Origin: G963677085 sp963677085
GTDB taxonomy: Bacteria > Planctomycetota > Planctomycetia > Pirellulales > Thermoguttaceae
Assembly (NCBI GenBank): GCA_963677085.2
Contig: CAXXFH010000004.1
Location: 4,526,001-4,590,000 of the forward strand
Direction: 5' to 3'
Length of the DNA stretch: 64,000 nt
Both the position numbers and the translations under genes were made by a program. The notes under the pieces were generated by a model. It made no database searches and had not been told where the DNA came from. It worked only from the letters and a program-made list of their open reading frames with translations. Positions 43,250 through 51,529 of this stretch are shown piece by piece; within the stretch, counting starts at the first letter, position 1; each line of letters starts with the position of its first letter.

Positions 43250-44443
43250 CTAGGGAAAGTCATCCGGTTCCGCACGCTTCAGAGCGATTGGCACGCGGCG
43301 TGGCTCGATACTGGTGACCGTCAGCCCTGACGGCAGATCGGCGGGGCCGGCGGTGGAAACGGATTGGAATGAGCCGGGGGCAACGTTGCTGACGTCCGCC
43401 GAAACGACGAGGGCTTGCACGTCGAGCAGGCCGAAGGCCTGATCGTTGCCAGAAAGTGTGACCTCCGCCCGGTTCGCTCCCTGATCCTGAATCAGATATC
43501 CTGCGGGGGCGTTGCGGTATTCGATGGGCACGATGTACGTTCGTTGGACGGTTTCGACCCCGCCGGCAAACAGCAGCCACAACACCACGGCCAGCAAGAG
43601 CGAGATCGCTTTCCATGAGATATCTCGAGGCCGCCACGACCAATCGCTGAGTCGCGGAGTCGGTGCGTACTGTTGGTGGCGGCATTCCAGCAGCGGCTTC
43701 AGTTGGGCTGGTTGGATTTTTGTGAGACGTCCGTGCTCAGCGCCGCTGATCGTGCCGCGTTCTTCTGAGACGACGATCACCAAAGCGTCGGAGCGTTCGG
43801 ACAAGCCAAGCGCTGCGGCGTGGCGCGTGCCGTGATCCCCAATCTCGGCCAGATTCTTTGAGAGCGGAAGATGCACGCCCAGCTTTTCGATCCGCGGGCC
43901 CGCGAGCACCACGGCCCCGTCATGGCCCGGCGAGGCAGGATGAAATATGCTGTAGAGCAGGGGCAAGCTGATTTGCCCGTCGACACCCACGCCTCCTTGT
44001 ACATGCTGCTCGATCGGCTCTCGCCCTTGAAATACGAGCAGCGCTCCGATTCGGCGTTGTGCCAGCACTGCAATGGACTCGCTCAACGCGTCCAGCTCAG
44101 GAATCTCGCTACCAGGCGGGCGTTTGTTGGGCATGAGGCTCCAACTGGATAGCCGCTCGAAGGCACGCCGAATGTCGTGTTGAAAGACCACGATCAGCGA
44201 CAGAAGAACGGCCGTGAAGCCGAGTTGAAACAGCATCGAAGTGAGGACCATGTCCAACCGGCCCGCCGCCAGGTACATCAAGGCCAACACTCCGATGCCG
44301 ACAGCCAGGGAGCGAGATGCCCGCCGCCGAAGCCATCTCAGGCCGAGATAGAGCAGCACGGCGATCACGCCGATGTCCAGCAGGTCCGCGACTCGCATGC
44401 CAGCCGACAGTTGATCAAGTATGAGGTGAAACCGATCGCTCAA
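43250..44443 (-). CDS. Diadenylate cyclase CdaA fused to a YbbR (CdaR-like) domain
   Basis: The protein has 397 residues. Three membrane helices (about 22-88) precede a DAC domain with the catalytic DGA (175-177, PGHDGAVVL) and RHAAA (207-211, GTRHAAALGLSE) motifs, so c-di-AMP synthesis from two ATP is expected. A fourth membrane helix (about 279-295) and a YbbR-like beta domain (EYRNAPAGYLIQDQGANRAE, VSNVAPGSFQSV) follow. In Firmicutes CdaA and its regulator CdaR/YbbR are separate adjacent genes; here they are one chain. c-di-AMP usually controls K+ and osmolyte transport, and trkH/trkA lie 6 kb away. Confidence 0.85.
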   Translation of the reverse strand: MSDRFHLILDQLSAGMRVADLLDIGVIAVLLYLGLRWLRRRASRSLAVGIGVLALMYLAAGRLDMVLTSMLFQLGFTAVLLSLIVVFQHDIRRAFERLSSWSLMPNKRPPGSEIPELDALSESIAVLAQRRIGALLVFQGREPIEQHVQGGVGVDGQISLPLLYSIFHPASPGHDGAVVLAGPRIEKLGVHLPLSKNLAEIGDHGTRHAAALGLSERSDALVIVVSEERGTISGAEHGRLTKIQPAQLKPLLECRHQQYAPTPRLSDWSWRPRDISWKAISLLLAVVLWLLFAGGVETVQRTYIVPIEYRNAPAGYLIQDQGANRAEVTLSGNDQAFGLLDVQALVVSADVSNVAPGSFQSVSTAGPADLPSGLTVTSIEPRRVPIALKRAEPDDFP

Positions 44444-44719
44444 TGTGTCAGATCTCGCCCGTCAAAGATAATCTAGGGAATCGTTCAGTTTTAATAAGCC
44501 TCTATCTATCAGCCTTGTCCTGCAAGAATACGAACGCGTTGTACGGGCGATCGATGCGATCGTTCGGCCATCAGAGACGCTCGCGTCCCCGGTTCCAAGC
44601 TTGTCGAATTCGTCGCTGTAGCCGTTCAAGCTCCGGCCCATGCCGGGGGACCGACTCAAGCTGGACAACCTCGAGCTTAGCAGGGACCGCGACGGTTGCA
44701 GAGCAATCCCCCCAAGAAA

Positions 44720-44989
44720 TCAGACTTCCTGGAAAGTGGGCGGTGGTTCATACACGGTAGCGACGCCCACCCGTGGCGCCGGCAGAGCGACATGCTCGTC
44801 AGCTACGCCGCTACTACCCGCTGAACCGGTTGCCGGCCTTCCCGCGGTCAACATGCTTTGCAGGCGGACCACGAGGAGATCACCGAGCAAGTCGGCGTGA
44901 CTGTCCTTGGGGCCCCGGTCCATATGATTTTTCTCAAAGCGGCTGACTCCTTCGCAAATGGTCGCTTCGATTTCTCCCAGGGTTCTCAT
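44720..44989 (-). pseudogene. DUF2294 (MpsC-like) gene, truncated
   Basis: MRTLGEIEATICEGVSRFEK, MDRGPKDSHADLLGDLLVVR and LQSMLTA match the first ~55 residues of the intact copies at 25466 and 36226. After that the frame is unrelated (GRPATGSAGS...), so the second half of the domain is lost. It is divergent from RNA element 5, as its intact paralogues are from elements 1 and 3. Confidence 0.8.
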
Positions 44990-45062
44990 GGCCCACACAG
45001 TTACGGATGATATTGAACAGGCGGCGCAACCGTATGAGGATCAATGGCTTATGGCACCCCCC

Positions 45063-45090
45063 TTGCATTTTTAGTTCATTGCCGTAAAAT
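45063..45090 (+). promoter_or_regulatory. Promoter of RNA element 5
   Basis: TTGCAT, a 16-bp spacer and TAAAAT. The spacing equals that of the other four, but the TCCCCGCTT spacer motif is absent and the start would be only ~7 nt before the conserved core. Confidence 0.55.
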
Positions 45091-45096
45091 TCCGCT

Positions 45097-45210
45097 GAAG
45101 ATATTGTCGGACGACTAGACGAAGAGCAACTCGCTTGCGCGGGAGGCTTGTTGACGAGTAAGCCGACGTGGGCGAATACCGTTGGGTATTCGCCCACGTC
45201 GGCTTTTTTT
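45097..45210 (+). ncRNA. Structured RNA element 5 (leader or sRNA) with terminator
   Basis: TTGTCGGACGACTAGAC, the GAGC hairpin, GTTGACGAGTAAGCCGACGT and a terminator with stem GGGCGAATACC/GGGTATTCGCCC ending in seven T (45204-45210). Both sides of the inner stem differ from the other copies, yet pairing is kept. It is the only copy on the plus strand, upstream of the PRC-barrel gene. Confidence 0.75.
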
Positions 45211-45482
45211 GTTTTCGGTGGCACGGCACCCATGTAACCCGAAACGGGAATCCGAAAGAAAAGCTGAATCCGCGCGTGGCAGTTCCGATACCTGAAGCAG
45301 GTCGCTCAGGAGCTGATACGCCGACTGGACGGCGCCGAGGAGGTCAACAACCACCTGGAGGTTGCCACACCGCTATGTCCTCCGTGAATAGGATCGTGGT
45401 TACCTCGGGCGGACAACAACGATCCCGTGGCCGCCGGTCCTGAACCTCAACCTTAACCTTCCTATGAGATGAGGAACTGAAA
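45211..45482. other. Leader between RNA element 5 and the PRC-barrel gene
   Basis: This 272-bp stretch has no complete gene. A short plus-strand frame ending QFRYLKQVAQELIRRLDGAE and EVNNHLEVA looks like the last strand and helix of a BON domain, but has no start. Confidence 0.3.
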
Positions 45483-45845
45483 ATGGACCAATCGAAGGTA
45501 ATGAGCCTGGTGGGAATGAAGATCATCGGCCAGCACGGACGTGCGGTCGGCGTAATCAGCGACATGTTTGCCGACGTCGAAACGTGGCAGTTGCAGAGTC
45601 TGGAAGTCAAGCTCAACCGAGAGACATTGGACGATTTGAAGCTGAAGCGACCATGGTTCGGTACCCAGACCGTACACGTGCCTGTCAGCGAGATTTCGGG
45701 GGCGACCGACACTCTTGTTCTCAAACATCCTTTGGAAGAGATAGAGTTTTCCGGCGGAAAGTCGGGCGACGCCGTCCCACCCGCTGCGGAACACACGCCT
45801 GAAGAAAAAAACATACGTGACGACCGCTCCGAATCGACATACTGA
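45483..45845 (+). CDS. PRC-barrel domain protein
   Basis: The protein has 120 residues. VMSLVGMKIIGQHGRAVGVI and SDMFADVETWQLQSLEVKL form a PRC-barrel, followed by VHVPVSEISGATDTLVLKHP and a charged tail. PRC-barrels occur in RNA-processing, photosynthetic and stress proteins; the specific role is unknown. RNA element 5 lies 272 bp upstream. AGATGAGGAACTGAAA before the ATG includes a weak GAGG site. Confidence 0.8.
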   Translation: MDQSKVMSLVGMKIIGQHGRAVGVISDMFADVETWQLQSLEVKLNRETLDDLKLKRPWFGTQTVHVPVSEISGATDTLVLKHPLEEIEFSGGKSGDAVPPAAEHTPEEKNIRDDRSESTY

Positions 45846-46022
45846 CCAAAATCGCTCGCTGACGATGAGTAAGTCTGGATAGAACTGAGACGGCTACCGC
45901 CAATGTTCACGCCAAGCCGGCTGCGGTTGGCGAGCTGGAACCTGACCCACAATAGGAAGGCACGTTGCGGCGCCATCCTGCCATCTACATTCGGAGCACA
46001 TCATGTTGAAGGAATTCGACAG

Positions 46023-47735
46023 ATGAAGACTGAGTCGGGAAAAGACAAGATGCTTACGCTGGTCGGGAAGGGAGTATCACCCGGGCTGGCTAAAGGGACG
46101 GCGTTCGTCTACATAGACGTGCTTCAGCGAGACTCCGAACTCTATCAAATAGACCCCGCCGAGGTCGGTGAAGAGCTGGCCAGAATTGAGAGGGCAATCG
46201 ACGATGTTCGACAGAGCCTGACGATCGATGCGAAGCATATTGAGGACAAGCTAGACAAGTACTCGGCAGATATCTTCCGCGCTCACGAGGCCATCCTGCT
46301 TGATTCCTCGGTTGTTGAGGAACTAAAAAAGACCTTGGAAACGGAGCAAATCGATGCCGAGCAAGTGGTCAGAACGGTGTTCAGACGTCTGGCCGGCAAA
46401 TTCAGGAAGATGGACAGTGAAGTGCTCAGGGATCGCGGAGATGATATCGAGGATCTATCCCGCAGGTTATTGCGGTCATTGGCCGGAATTCACGCACACA
46501 GCCTCGAAAACCTCCCTGCGAACAGCGTGCTCGTTGCGCGCCGGCTCCTCCCTTCGGACACGGTGTTCCTCTCGCGTTCGTCCACCGTCGGTGTACTTGC
46601 AGAGTTCGTCGGCCCTGCAGCTCATGCGGCTCTTCTTGCTCGCGAGCTTGGCATCCCTTGTGTGGGTGGGATTCCTAAGCTACTTGAAACTGTCCATACG
46701 GGAGACGTTGTACTGGTGAATGGGATCGAGGGAACAGCGGTGATCAACCCGGACTCTCAAGCCCTACAAAGGTACGAGGGCGCTGTTGACGAAGTGCGCA
46801 AACGCAAGGACACGATGGTACAAGATAGCTGCATCAAGCCCACAGTTACCTTGGACGGAATTGAGGTCTCTGTCATGGCCAACGTCCGCAGTCGGGAAGA
46901 TGTGGAACTTGCGATGGAAGGTGGTGCTGATGGGATCGGGTTGTTTCGAACAGAATTCTTCTTTATGTCAGCCAAGCACTTTCCCTCAGACAAAGAATTC
47001 GCAGAGTTTCTTCTGGACAGCCTCCGCCCGGTGCGAGGAAAACATATCGACGTTCGTCTTCTCGACATTGGCGCCGACAAGAACCCGCCCTACCTCCATC
47101 TGCCGCCGGAACCCGATCCCTTCCTGGGACGGCGTGGCGTGCGAATACTACGTGAATATCCAGACCTATTGGAGGCGCAGCTGCGGGCAGTGCTGGAAGT
47201 GTCTCAGCAATTCCGCATTGGGGTTATGATACCAATGGTGACCACAGAGAGCGATGTGGTTCAAGTCGCGGAGCGGTTGCATGAGTTGGCCGCTGAAATG
47301 GGCGTACACGAGTTGCCACGTATCGGTGTGATGATCGAAACGCCGGCAGCGGCATTGTCAATCCCTTCTCTGAAGAAGCACGTGGACTTTTTCAGCATCG
47401 GCTCTAATGATCTCACCCAATACACTATGGCCGCCGGGCGAGAGAATCCCATGGTTACTGAGTATTTTATTGACGACCATCCGGCTGTTCTACGGCTCAT
47501 CGAGCTGGTGGTCAGGGAATCCGGTGACGTTCCTGTATCTCTTTGTGGGGAGCTTGCCAGCCGGATCGATGTTATGCCCAGCTTGCTGAGAACCGGGATT
47601 AGGTCTCTCAGTGTGCCCGTTGCATTGGTTCCGGACGTAAAGAATGCCATAAGGCTTCAAGCTCTTGACGGTCTTCCTTCTCAGGCCGTCAAGCACAAGG
47701 ACCCAACCAGTAGTTCTCGCCGAGAAAAATCATGA
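46023..47735 (+). CDS. ptsI: PTS enzyme I-like phosphoenolpyruvate-protein phosphotransferase
   Basis: The protein has 570 residues, the normal EI length. It has the N-terminal HPr-binding helical region, the phospho-His segment FVGPAAHAALLARELGIPCV (His retained, preceding residues unusual), the PEP-binding barrel with GADGIGLFRTEFFFM, and DVRLLDIGADKNPPY. VPVSLCGELAS contains the catalytic Cys. EI transfers phosphate from PEP to HPr. No HPr or EII gene is visible, so a regulatory (PTS-Ntr-like) role is possible. It overlaps the next gene by ATGA. Confidence 0.85.
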   Translation: MKTESGKDKMLTLVGKGVSPGLAKGTAFVYIDVLQRDSELYQIDPAEVGEELARIERAIDDVRQSLTIDAKHIEDKLDKYSADIFRAHEAILLDSSVVEELKKTLETEQIDAEQVVRTVFRRLAGKFRKMDSEVLRDRGDDIEDLSRRLLRSLAGIHAHSLENLPANSVLVARRLLPSDTVFLSRSSTVGVLAEFVGPAAHAALLARELGIPCVGGIPKLLETVHTGDVVLVNGIEGTAVINPDSQALQRYEGAVDEVRKRKDTMVQDSCIKPTVTLDGIEVSVMANVRSREDVELAMEGGADGIGLFRTEFFFMSAKHFPSDKEFAEFLLDSLRPVRGKHIDVRLLDIGADKNPPYLHLPPEPDPFLGRRGVRILREYPDLLEAQLRAVLEVSQQFRIGVMIPMVTTESDVVQVAERLHELAAEMGVHELPRIGVMIETPAAALSIPSLKKHVDFFSIGSNDLTQYTMAAGRENPMVTEYFIDDHPAVLRLIELVVRESGDVPVSLCGELASRIDVMPSLLRTGIRSLSVPVALVPDVKNAIRLQALDGLPSQAVKHKDPTSSSRREKS

Positions 47736-49372
47736 AAGCGTCAGATCTATTGGTGAAAGCTCTTGAACGCGAAGGTGTTGAGTGTATCTTTGGCATCCCC
47801 GGCGAAGAGAACTTGGACCTGCTGGAATCGCTTCGTGAATCCAGCATTCGCCTGATCGTCACGCGCCATGAGCAAGCCGCGGGATTTATGGCGTCGACGT
47901 ATGGCAGGCTGACGGGTAAGGCGGGGGTCTGTCTGTCGACGCTCGGTCCTGGAGCGACGAATCTCGTCACCGCCGCTGCTTATGCCAATCTGGGTGCGAT
48001 GCCGATGGTCATGTTGACCGGCCAGAAGCCGATCAAGTCCAGCAAGCAAGGGCGCTTTCAGATCGTTGATGTTGTCGACATGATGCAGCCCCTAACGAAG
48101 TACACCAGGCAAATTGAAAGTGGTGATCTGGTTCCATCAACCGTTCGCGAAGCGTTCCGTAGGGCGCAGGAAGAGCGACCGGGTGCGGCACATCTTGAAC
48201 TGCCTGAGGACATAGCTCGCGAAGAAACGGAAGAGCCTGTTATCGGAGCGAGCTACGTTCGCCGACCGATTGCCGAACGCAAGGCGATTCGCCGCGCTGT
48301 CGAGTTGATCTCGCTGGCCCGTCATCCGTTGCTGCTGATCGGGGCGGCGACGAATCGCAAGCTCACGTGCAAGATGTTACGCCGACTCGTTGACCAAACC
48401 GGCATTCCGTTTGTGACAACTCAGATGGGTAAAGGCGTCATCAACGAGGATGACGATAAGTTCTTAGGCAACGCGGCACTTTCTTCCGGCGACTTTGTGC
48501 ATCGCGTGATCGACGCTGCTGACGTGATCATCAACGTTGGTCACGACGCAGTCGAAAAACCGCCCTTCATCATGAAGCCGGGTGGCCGAACAGTGATCCA
48601 CGTCAACTTCACAGGCGCCGAAGTCGATCCCGTCTACTTCCCGCAGGTCGAAGTGGTCGGCGACATCGCCAACACCATCTGGCAGTTTGCAGAAGAGCTA
48701 ACGCGGCTCGAGTCCTGGGATTTCTCGTATTTCACGACCGTACGCGAGCATTTGGAACAACACATCGCCGATTGTTCGGACGACGGTCGCTTTCCGCTGC
48801 TGCCGCAACGCCTCGTCGCGGACGTCCGTGACGTCATGCCGGACGACGGCATCCTTGCGTTAGACAACGGTATCTACAAACTCTGGTTCGCTCGTAACTA
48901 CAAAGCGCGCCAGCCGAACACCGTGTTGCTCGACAACGCCCTGGCATCAATGGGAGCTGGTTTGCCGTCGGCCATGGCGGCATGCCTCGTGCATCCGGAC
49001 CGCAAAGTCATAGCGATTTGTGGCGACGGCGGCTACCTGATGAACGCCCAGGATTTGGAAACGGCCGTACGATTGCAGCTCAACTTGGTGATCCTCGTAC
49101 TCAACGACAGCGCGTACGGCATGATCAAATGGAAGCAGACGCACATGGGTTTCGCCGACTTCGGACTCGACTTCAACAACCCCGACTTCGTAATGCACGC
49201 CGAGAGTTACGGCGCGTCCGGGCATCGCCTTCAAAGCGTGAGCGAATTTGTGCCATTGGTGCAGTCCTGTTTCGAAAAGCACGGCGTACAGGTGATCGAC
49301 GTGCCAGTAGACTATTCCGAGAACGATCGCATCCTGCACCATCAAATACAAGAACTGAGCCAGCAGATCTAA
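47732..49372 (+). CDS. Acetolactate synthase-type ThDP enzyme
   Basis: The protein has 546 residues. ECIFGIPGEENLDLLESL, RHEQAAGFMASTYGRLTG (catalytic Glu), a central FAD/DHS-like domain, and the ThDP motif ICGDGGYLMNAQDLETAVRL ending in NDSAYGM. It best fits catabolic acetolactate synthase (AlsS-like), which condenses two pyruvates to acetolactate; no small regulatory subunit gene is present. It is coupled to ptsI by a 4-bp overlap and followed by an aldehyde dehydrogenase relic. Confidence 0.85.
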   Translation: MKASDLLVKALEREGVECIFGIPGEENLDLLESLRESSIRLIVTRHEQAAGFMASTYGRLTGKAGVCLSTLGPGATNLVTAAAYANLGAMPMVMLTGQKPIKSSKQGRFQIVDVVDMMQPLTKYTRQIESGDLVPSTVREAFRRAQEERPGAAHLELPEDIAREETEEPVIGASYVRRPIAERKAIRRAVELISLARHPLLLIGAATNRKLTCKMLRRLVDQTGIPFVTTQMGKGVINEDDDKFLGNAALSSGDFVHRVIDAADVIINVGHDAVEKPPFIMKPGGRTVIHVNFTGAEVDPVYFPQVEVVGDIANTIWQFAEELTRLESWDFSYFTTVREHLEQHIADCSDDGRFPLLPQRLVADVRDVMPDDGILALDNGIYKLWFARNYKARQPNTVLLDNALASMGAGLPSAMAACLVHPDRKVIAICGDGGYLMNAQDLETAVRLQLNLVILVLNDSAYGMIKWKQTHMGFADFGLDFNNPDFVMHAESYGASGHRLQSVSEFVPLVQSCFEKHGVQVIDVPVDYSENDRILHHQIQELSQQI

Positions 49373-49383
49373 CAAGGTCCAAC

Positions 49384-49764
49384 ATGTCACTGGCCGACAA
49401 GTATCCGTTTTACCTTGCCAACGAGCCCCACTCCCCGAACACCGATCTGGAAGTCAAAGATAAGTATACCGGCGAAGCTGCCACGCGCGTTGCGTTAGCT
49501 TCACCGGACGACATTGACCGTGCCATTGACACCACAGTCGAGGCAACCGAACCGATGCGAAAGCTTGCGCCGTACGAGCGTCAAGCGATCCTACAGCATT
49601 GTGTCATTCGTTTCCAAGAGCGTTTCGTTGAACTGGCAATGGCGCTGTGCATCGAAGCAGGCAAGCCGATCAAAGACAGTCGCGGGGAGGTAACTCGCTT
49701 GATCGACACGTTTCGCGTTGCTGCGGAGGAGGCGGCTCGATCTGCTATGCCATCCATAACATGA
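49384..49764 (+). pseudogene. Aldehyde dehydrogenase, N-terminal fragment
   Basis: MSLADKYPFYLANEPHSPNT, VKDKYTGEAATRVALASPDD and EAGKPIKDSRGEVTRLIDTF are the first ~115 residues of a NAD-dependent aldehyde dehydrogenase. The chain ends after EEAARSAMPSIT. The Cys/Glu catalytic domain (about 360 residues) is missing. It starts 12 bp after the acetolactate synthase gene, so the three genes formed an operon. Confidence 0.8.
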
Positions 49765-50059
49765 CCGAAATCCGTTTGCTGGTGATTCGCACACCCAGAT
49801 AAGTAATGATTCCGGCTTGCCAAAAGCCAAAATCACCCAAGCCCCACGGTGAAGCGATTTTGACGAACACGATTTCAACTGCCTTTCGTCCGACACGGCC
49901 AAGACGGGCCGGAAATCGGCAACGGGAAGTGGGAGGCGACCACACATAAATGTGCAAGAGCCCATCGACACGGTGAGGACGCTGCCACCACGGGCAGGGA
50001 ATAAACCACAAGGAGTTGATGGAATGATCGCTGCCCCCCAGACCGAAAGGAGTTAGGAC
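49765..50059. other. Intergenic region, no gene seen
   Basis: This 295-bp stretch follows the truncated aldehyde dehydrogenase and precedes trkH. No remnant of the lost dehydrogenase part or of an IS was recognised. Confidence 0.4.
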
Positions 50060-51529
50060 TTGTTTGCGGCTAAACAAGCAATGGAACTCAGGTACGCTGT
50101 CCGATTTCGTGTGGTCTTAAAGTATTTCGGTCAACTGTGCCTCGTACTCGCCGCGTTGACGCTGGTGCCGTTGGTGGTGTCGGTGATTTTTGGCGACGCG
50201 TCCATCAGCCTGCGGTATGGCATCGTGATCGTCGGGCTGGCAGCCTTGGGGGCCAGTCTGGCTCGGCTGAGGGCTCCTTCCAGAGTACAGGCCAATGAAG
50301 GCATGGTGTTGGTCGCGCTGGTGTTTCTCTTCACTCCGCTCGTGATGTCCTACCCGATGATGGGCTCGGAACTAGGGTTTCTGGATGCCCTCTTCGAAGC
50401 CATTTCCGGCGTGACGACGACGGGTCTAAGCACGAAGACGACGCTCGTCGGCTCGCCACAGACGTTTCTTTTTGCCCACGCCTGGATGCAGTGGTACGGC
50501 GGGCTGGGCGTCGTCGTACTCTCCCTGGCGCTCATTATGCAACCGGGTCTGGTGGCGAAAGGCCTGGCTGTCACAGAGGCCGAAAGCGACGATTTAGTCG
50601 GTGGCACGCGGGCACACGCGCGGCGGGCCTTGATCGTCTATGGCGTTTTGACTGCCCTGGGCATCATCGGATCCTTGTCGGTGGGAATCGGGTTGTTCGA
50701 CGCGGTGCTGTATACATTTTCGGCGGTCTCGACCGGGGGCTTTGCCCCGCATGACGGCAGCCTCGCGACGTTCGGTTGGCCCGCACAGGTGTGGATTACC
50801 CTACTCTGCCTCGCCGGTGCGATCCCGCTGGCGTTCTATTACCGAATGTTGAAGGAGAAGCGGCGGGTGGCCGTGGACTTTCTGCAACTCCGGGCTGTCG
50901 TCATTGCTTCGGTGGTCGTTTCGCTGGCGGTGGGCGCCGCCATGCGGCTAAGCGCCGGCATAGCCTGGCCGCAAGTACTCCACCACGCGCCCTTGCTCGC
51001 CTTTTCCGCCCAGACTACCGCGGGTTTTTCCTCGATGCCATGTGGGCAACTCGATGCGGGCTCGAAGCTAGTCCTAATCTTCTCGATGCTCGTGGGAGGA
51101 GGCGCGGGATCGACCGCGGGCGGATTCAAGCTGTTGCGACTGTTGATTGCAGCGAGCGTGTTTCGGTTGATCCTGCTGCGAACCTGCCTGTCGAAACACG
51201 CAGTCATCGAACCCCGGCTGGCAGGCCGCCGCATGCAGGACGAAGAGATTCAGGCGGCCCTACTGCTCATCGTGCTGTTCGTCGCCGTCGTCGCGCTGTC
51301 CTGGCTGCCGTTTGTGGCAATGGGCTACAGCCCGCTCGACTCCTTGTTTGAAGTGGTTTCGGCGACGGGAACGGTGGGGCTTACCGTGGGACTGACGAGT
51401 GCCACGTTGCCCCCATTACTTAAGGGAATTTTGTGCGTTGACATGCTGATGGGAAGACTGGAAATCATGGCGTGGTTGGTGATGCTGTATCCGGGAACGT
51501 GGTTTGGCAGGAGAATGGAGGGAACATGA
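50060..51529 (+). CDS. trkH: TrkH/KtrB-type K+ uptake channel subunit
   Basis: The protein has 489 residues with many membrane helices and four pore loops carrying the selectivity glycines: GVTTTGLST, SAVSTGGFAPHD, AQTTAGFSS and SATGTVGLTVG. It imports K+ together with the TrkA-type protein of the next gene. TTG 50060 is chosen because AAAGGAG lies 7 bp upstream; ATG 50081 lacks a site. The stop overlaps the trkA start (ATGA). Confidence 0.9.
   Translation: MFAAKQAMELRYAVRFRVVLKYFGQLCLVLAALTLVPLVVSVIFGDASISLRYGIVIVGLAALGASLARLRAPSRVQANEGMVLVALVFLFTPLVMSYPMMGSELGFLDALFEAISGVTTTGLSTKTTLVGSPQTFLFAHAWMQWYGGLGVVVLSLALIMQPGLVAKGLAVTEAESDDLVGGTRAHARRALIVYGVLTALGIIGSLSVGIGLFDAVLYTFSAVSTGGFAPHDGSLATFGWPAQVWITLLCLAGAIPLAFYYRMLKEKRRVAVDFLQLRAVVIASVVVSLAVGAAMRLSAGIAWPQVLHHAPLLAFSAQTTAGFSSMPCGQLDAGSKLVLIFSMLVGGGAGSTAGGFKLLRLLIAASVFRLILLRTCLSKHAVIEPRLAGRRMQDEEIQAALLLIVLFVAVVALSWLPFVAMGYSPLDSLFEVVSATGTVGLTVGLTSATLPPLLKGILCVDMLMGRLEIMAWLVMLYPGTWFGRRMEGT

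Noticed and set aside
25154..45210. A known ydaO-type c-di-AMP riboswitch, suggested by the nearby c-di-AMP cyclase
   Set aside because: The conserved core does not show the ydaO consensus and the elements are shorter and simpler; no other riboswitch class was recognised by eye.
25154..45210. CRISPR-like repeat array
   Set aside because: The five copies are kilobases apart, each structured with its own promoter and terminator; there are no regularly spaced repeats or cas genes.
45240..45443. A complete BON-domain gene upstream of the PRC-barrel gene
   Set aside because: Only a short C-terminal-like stretch is visible and no start codon or first half of the domain is present.
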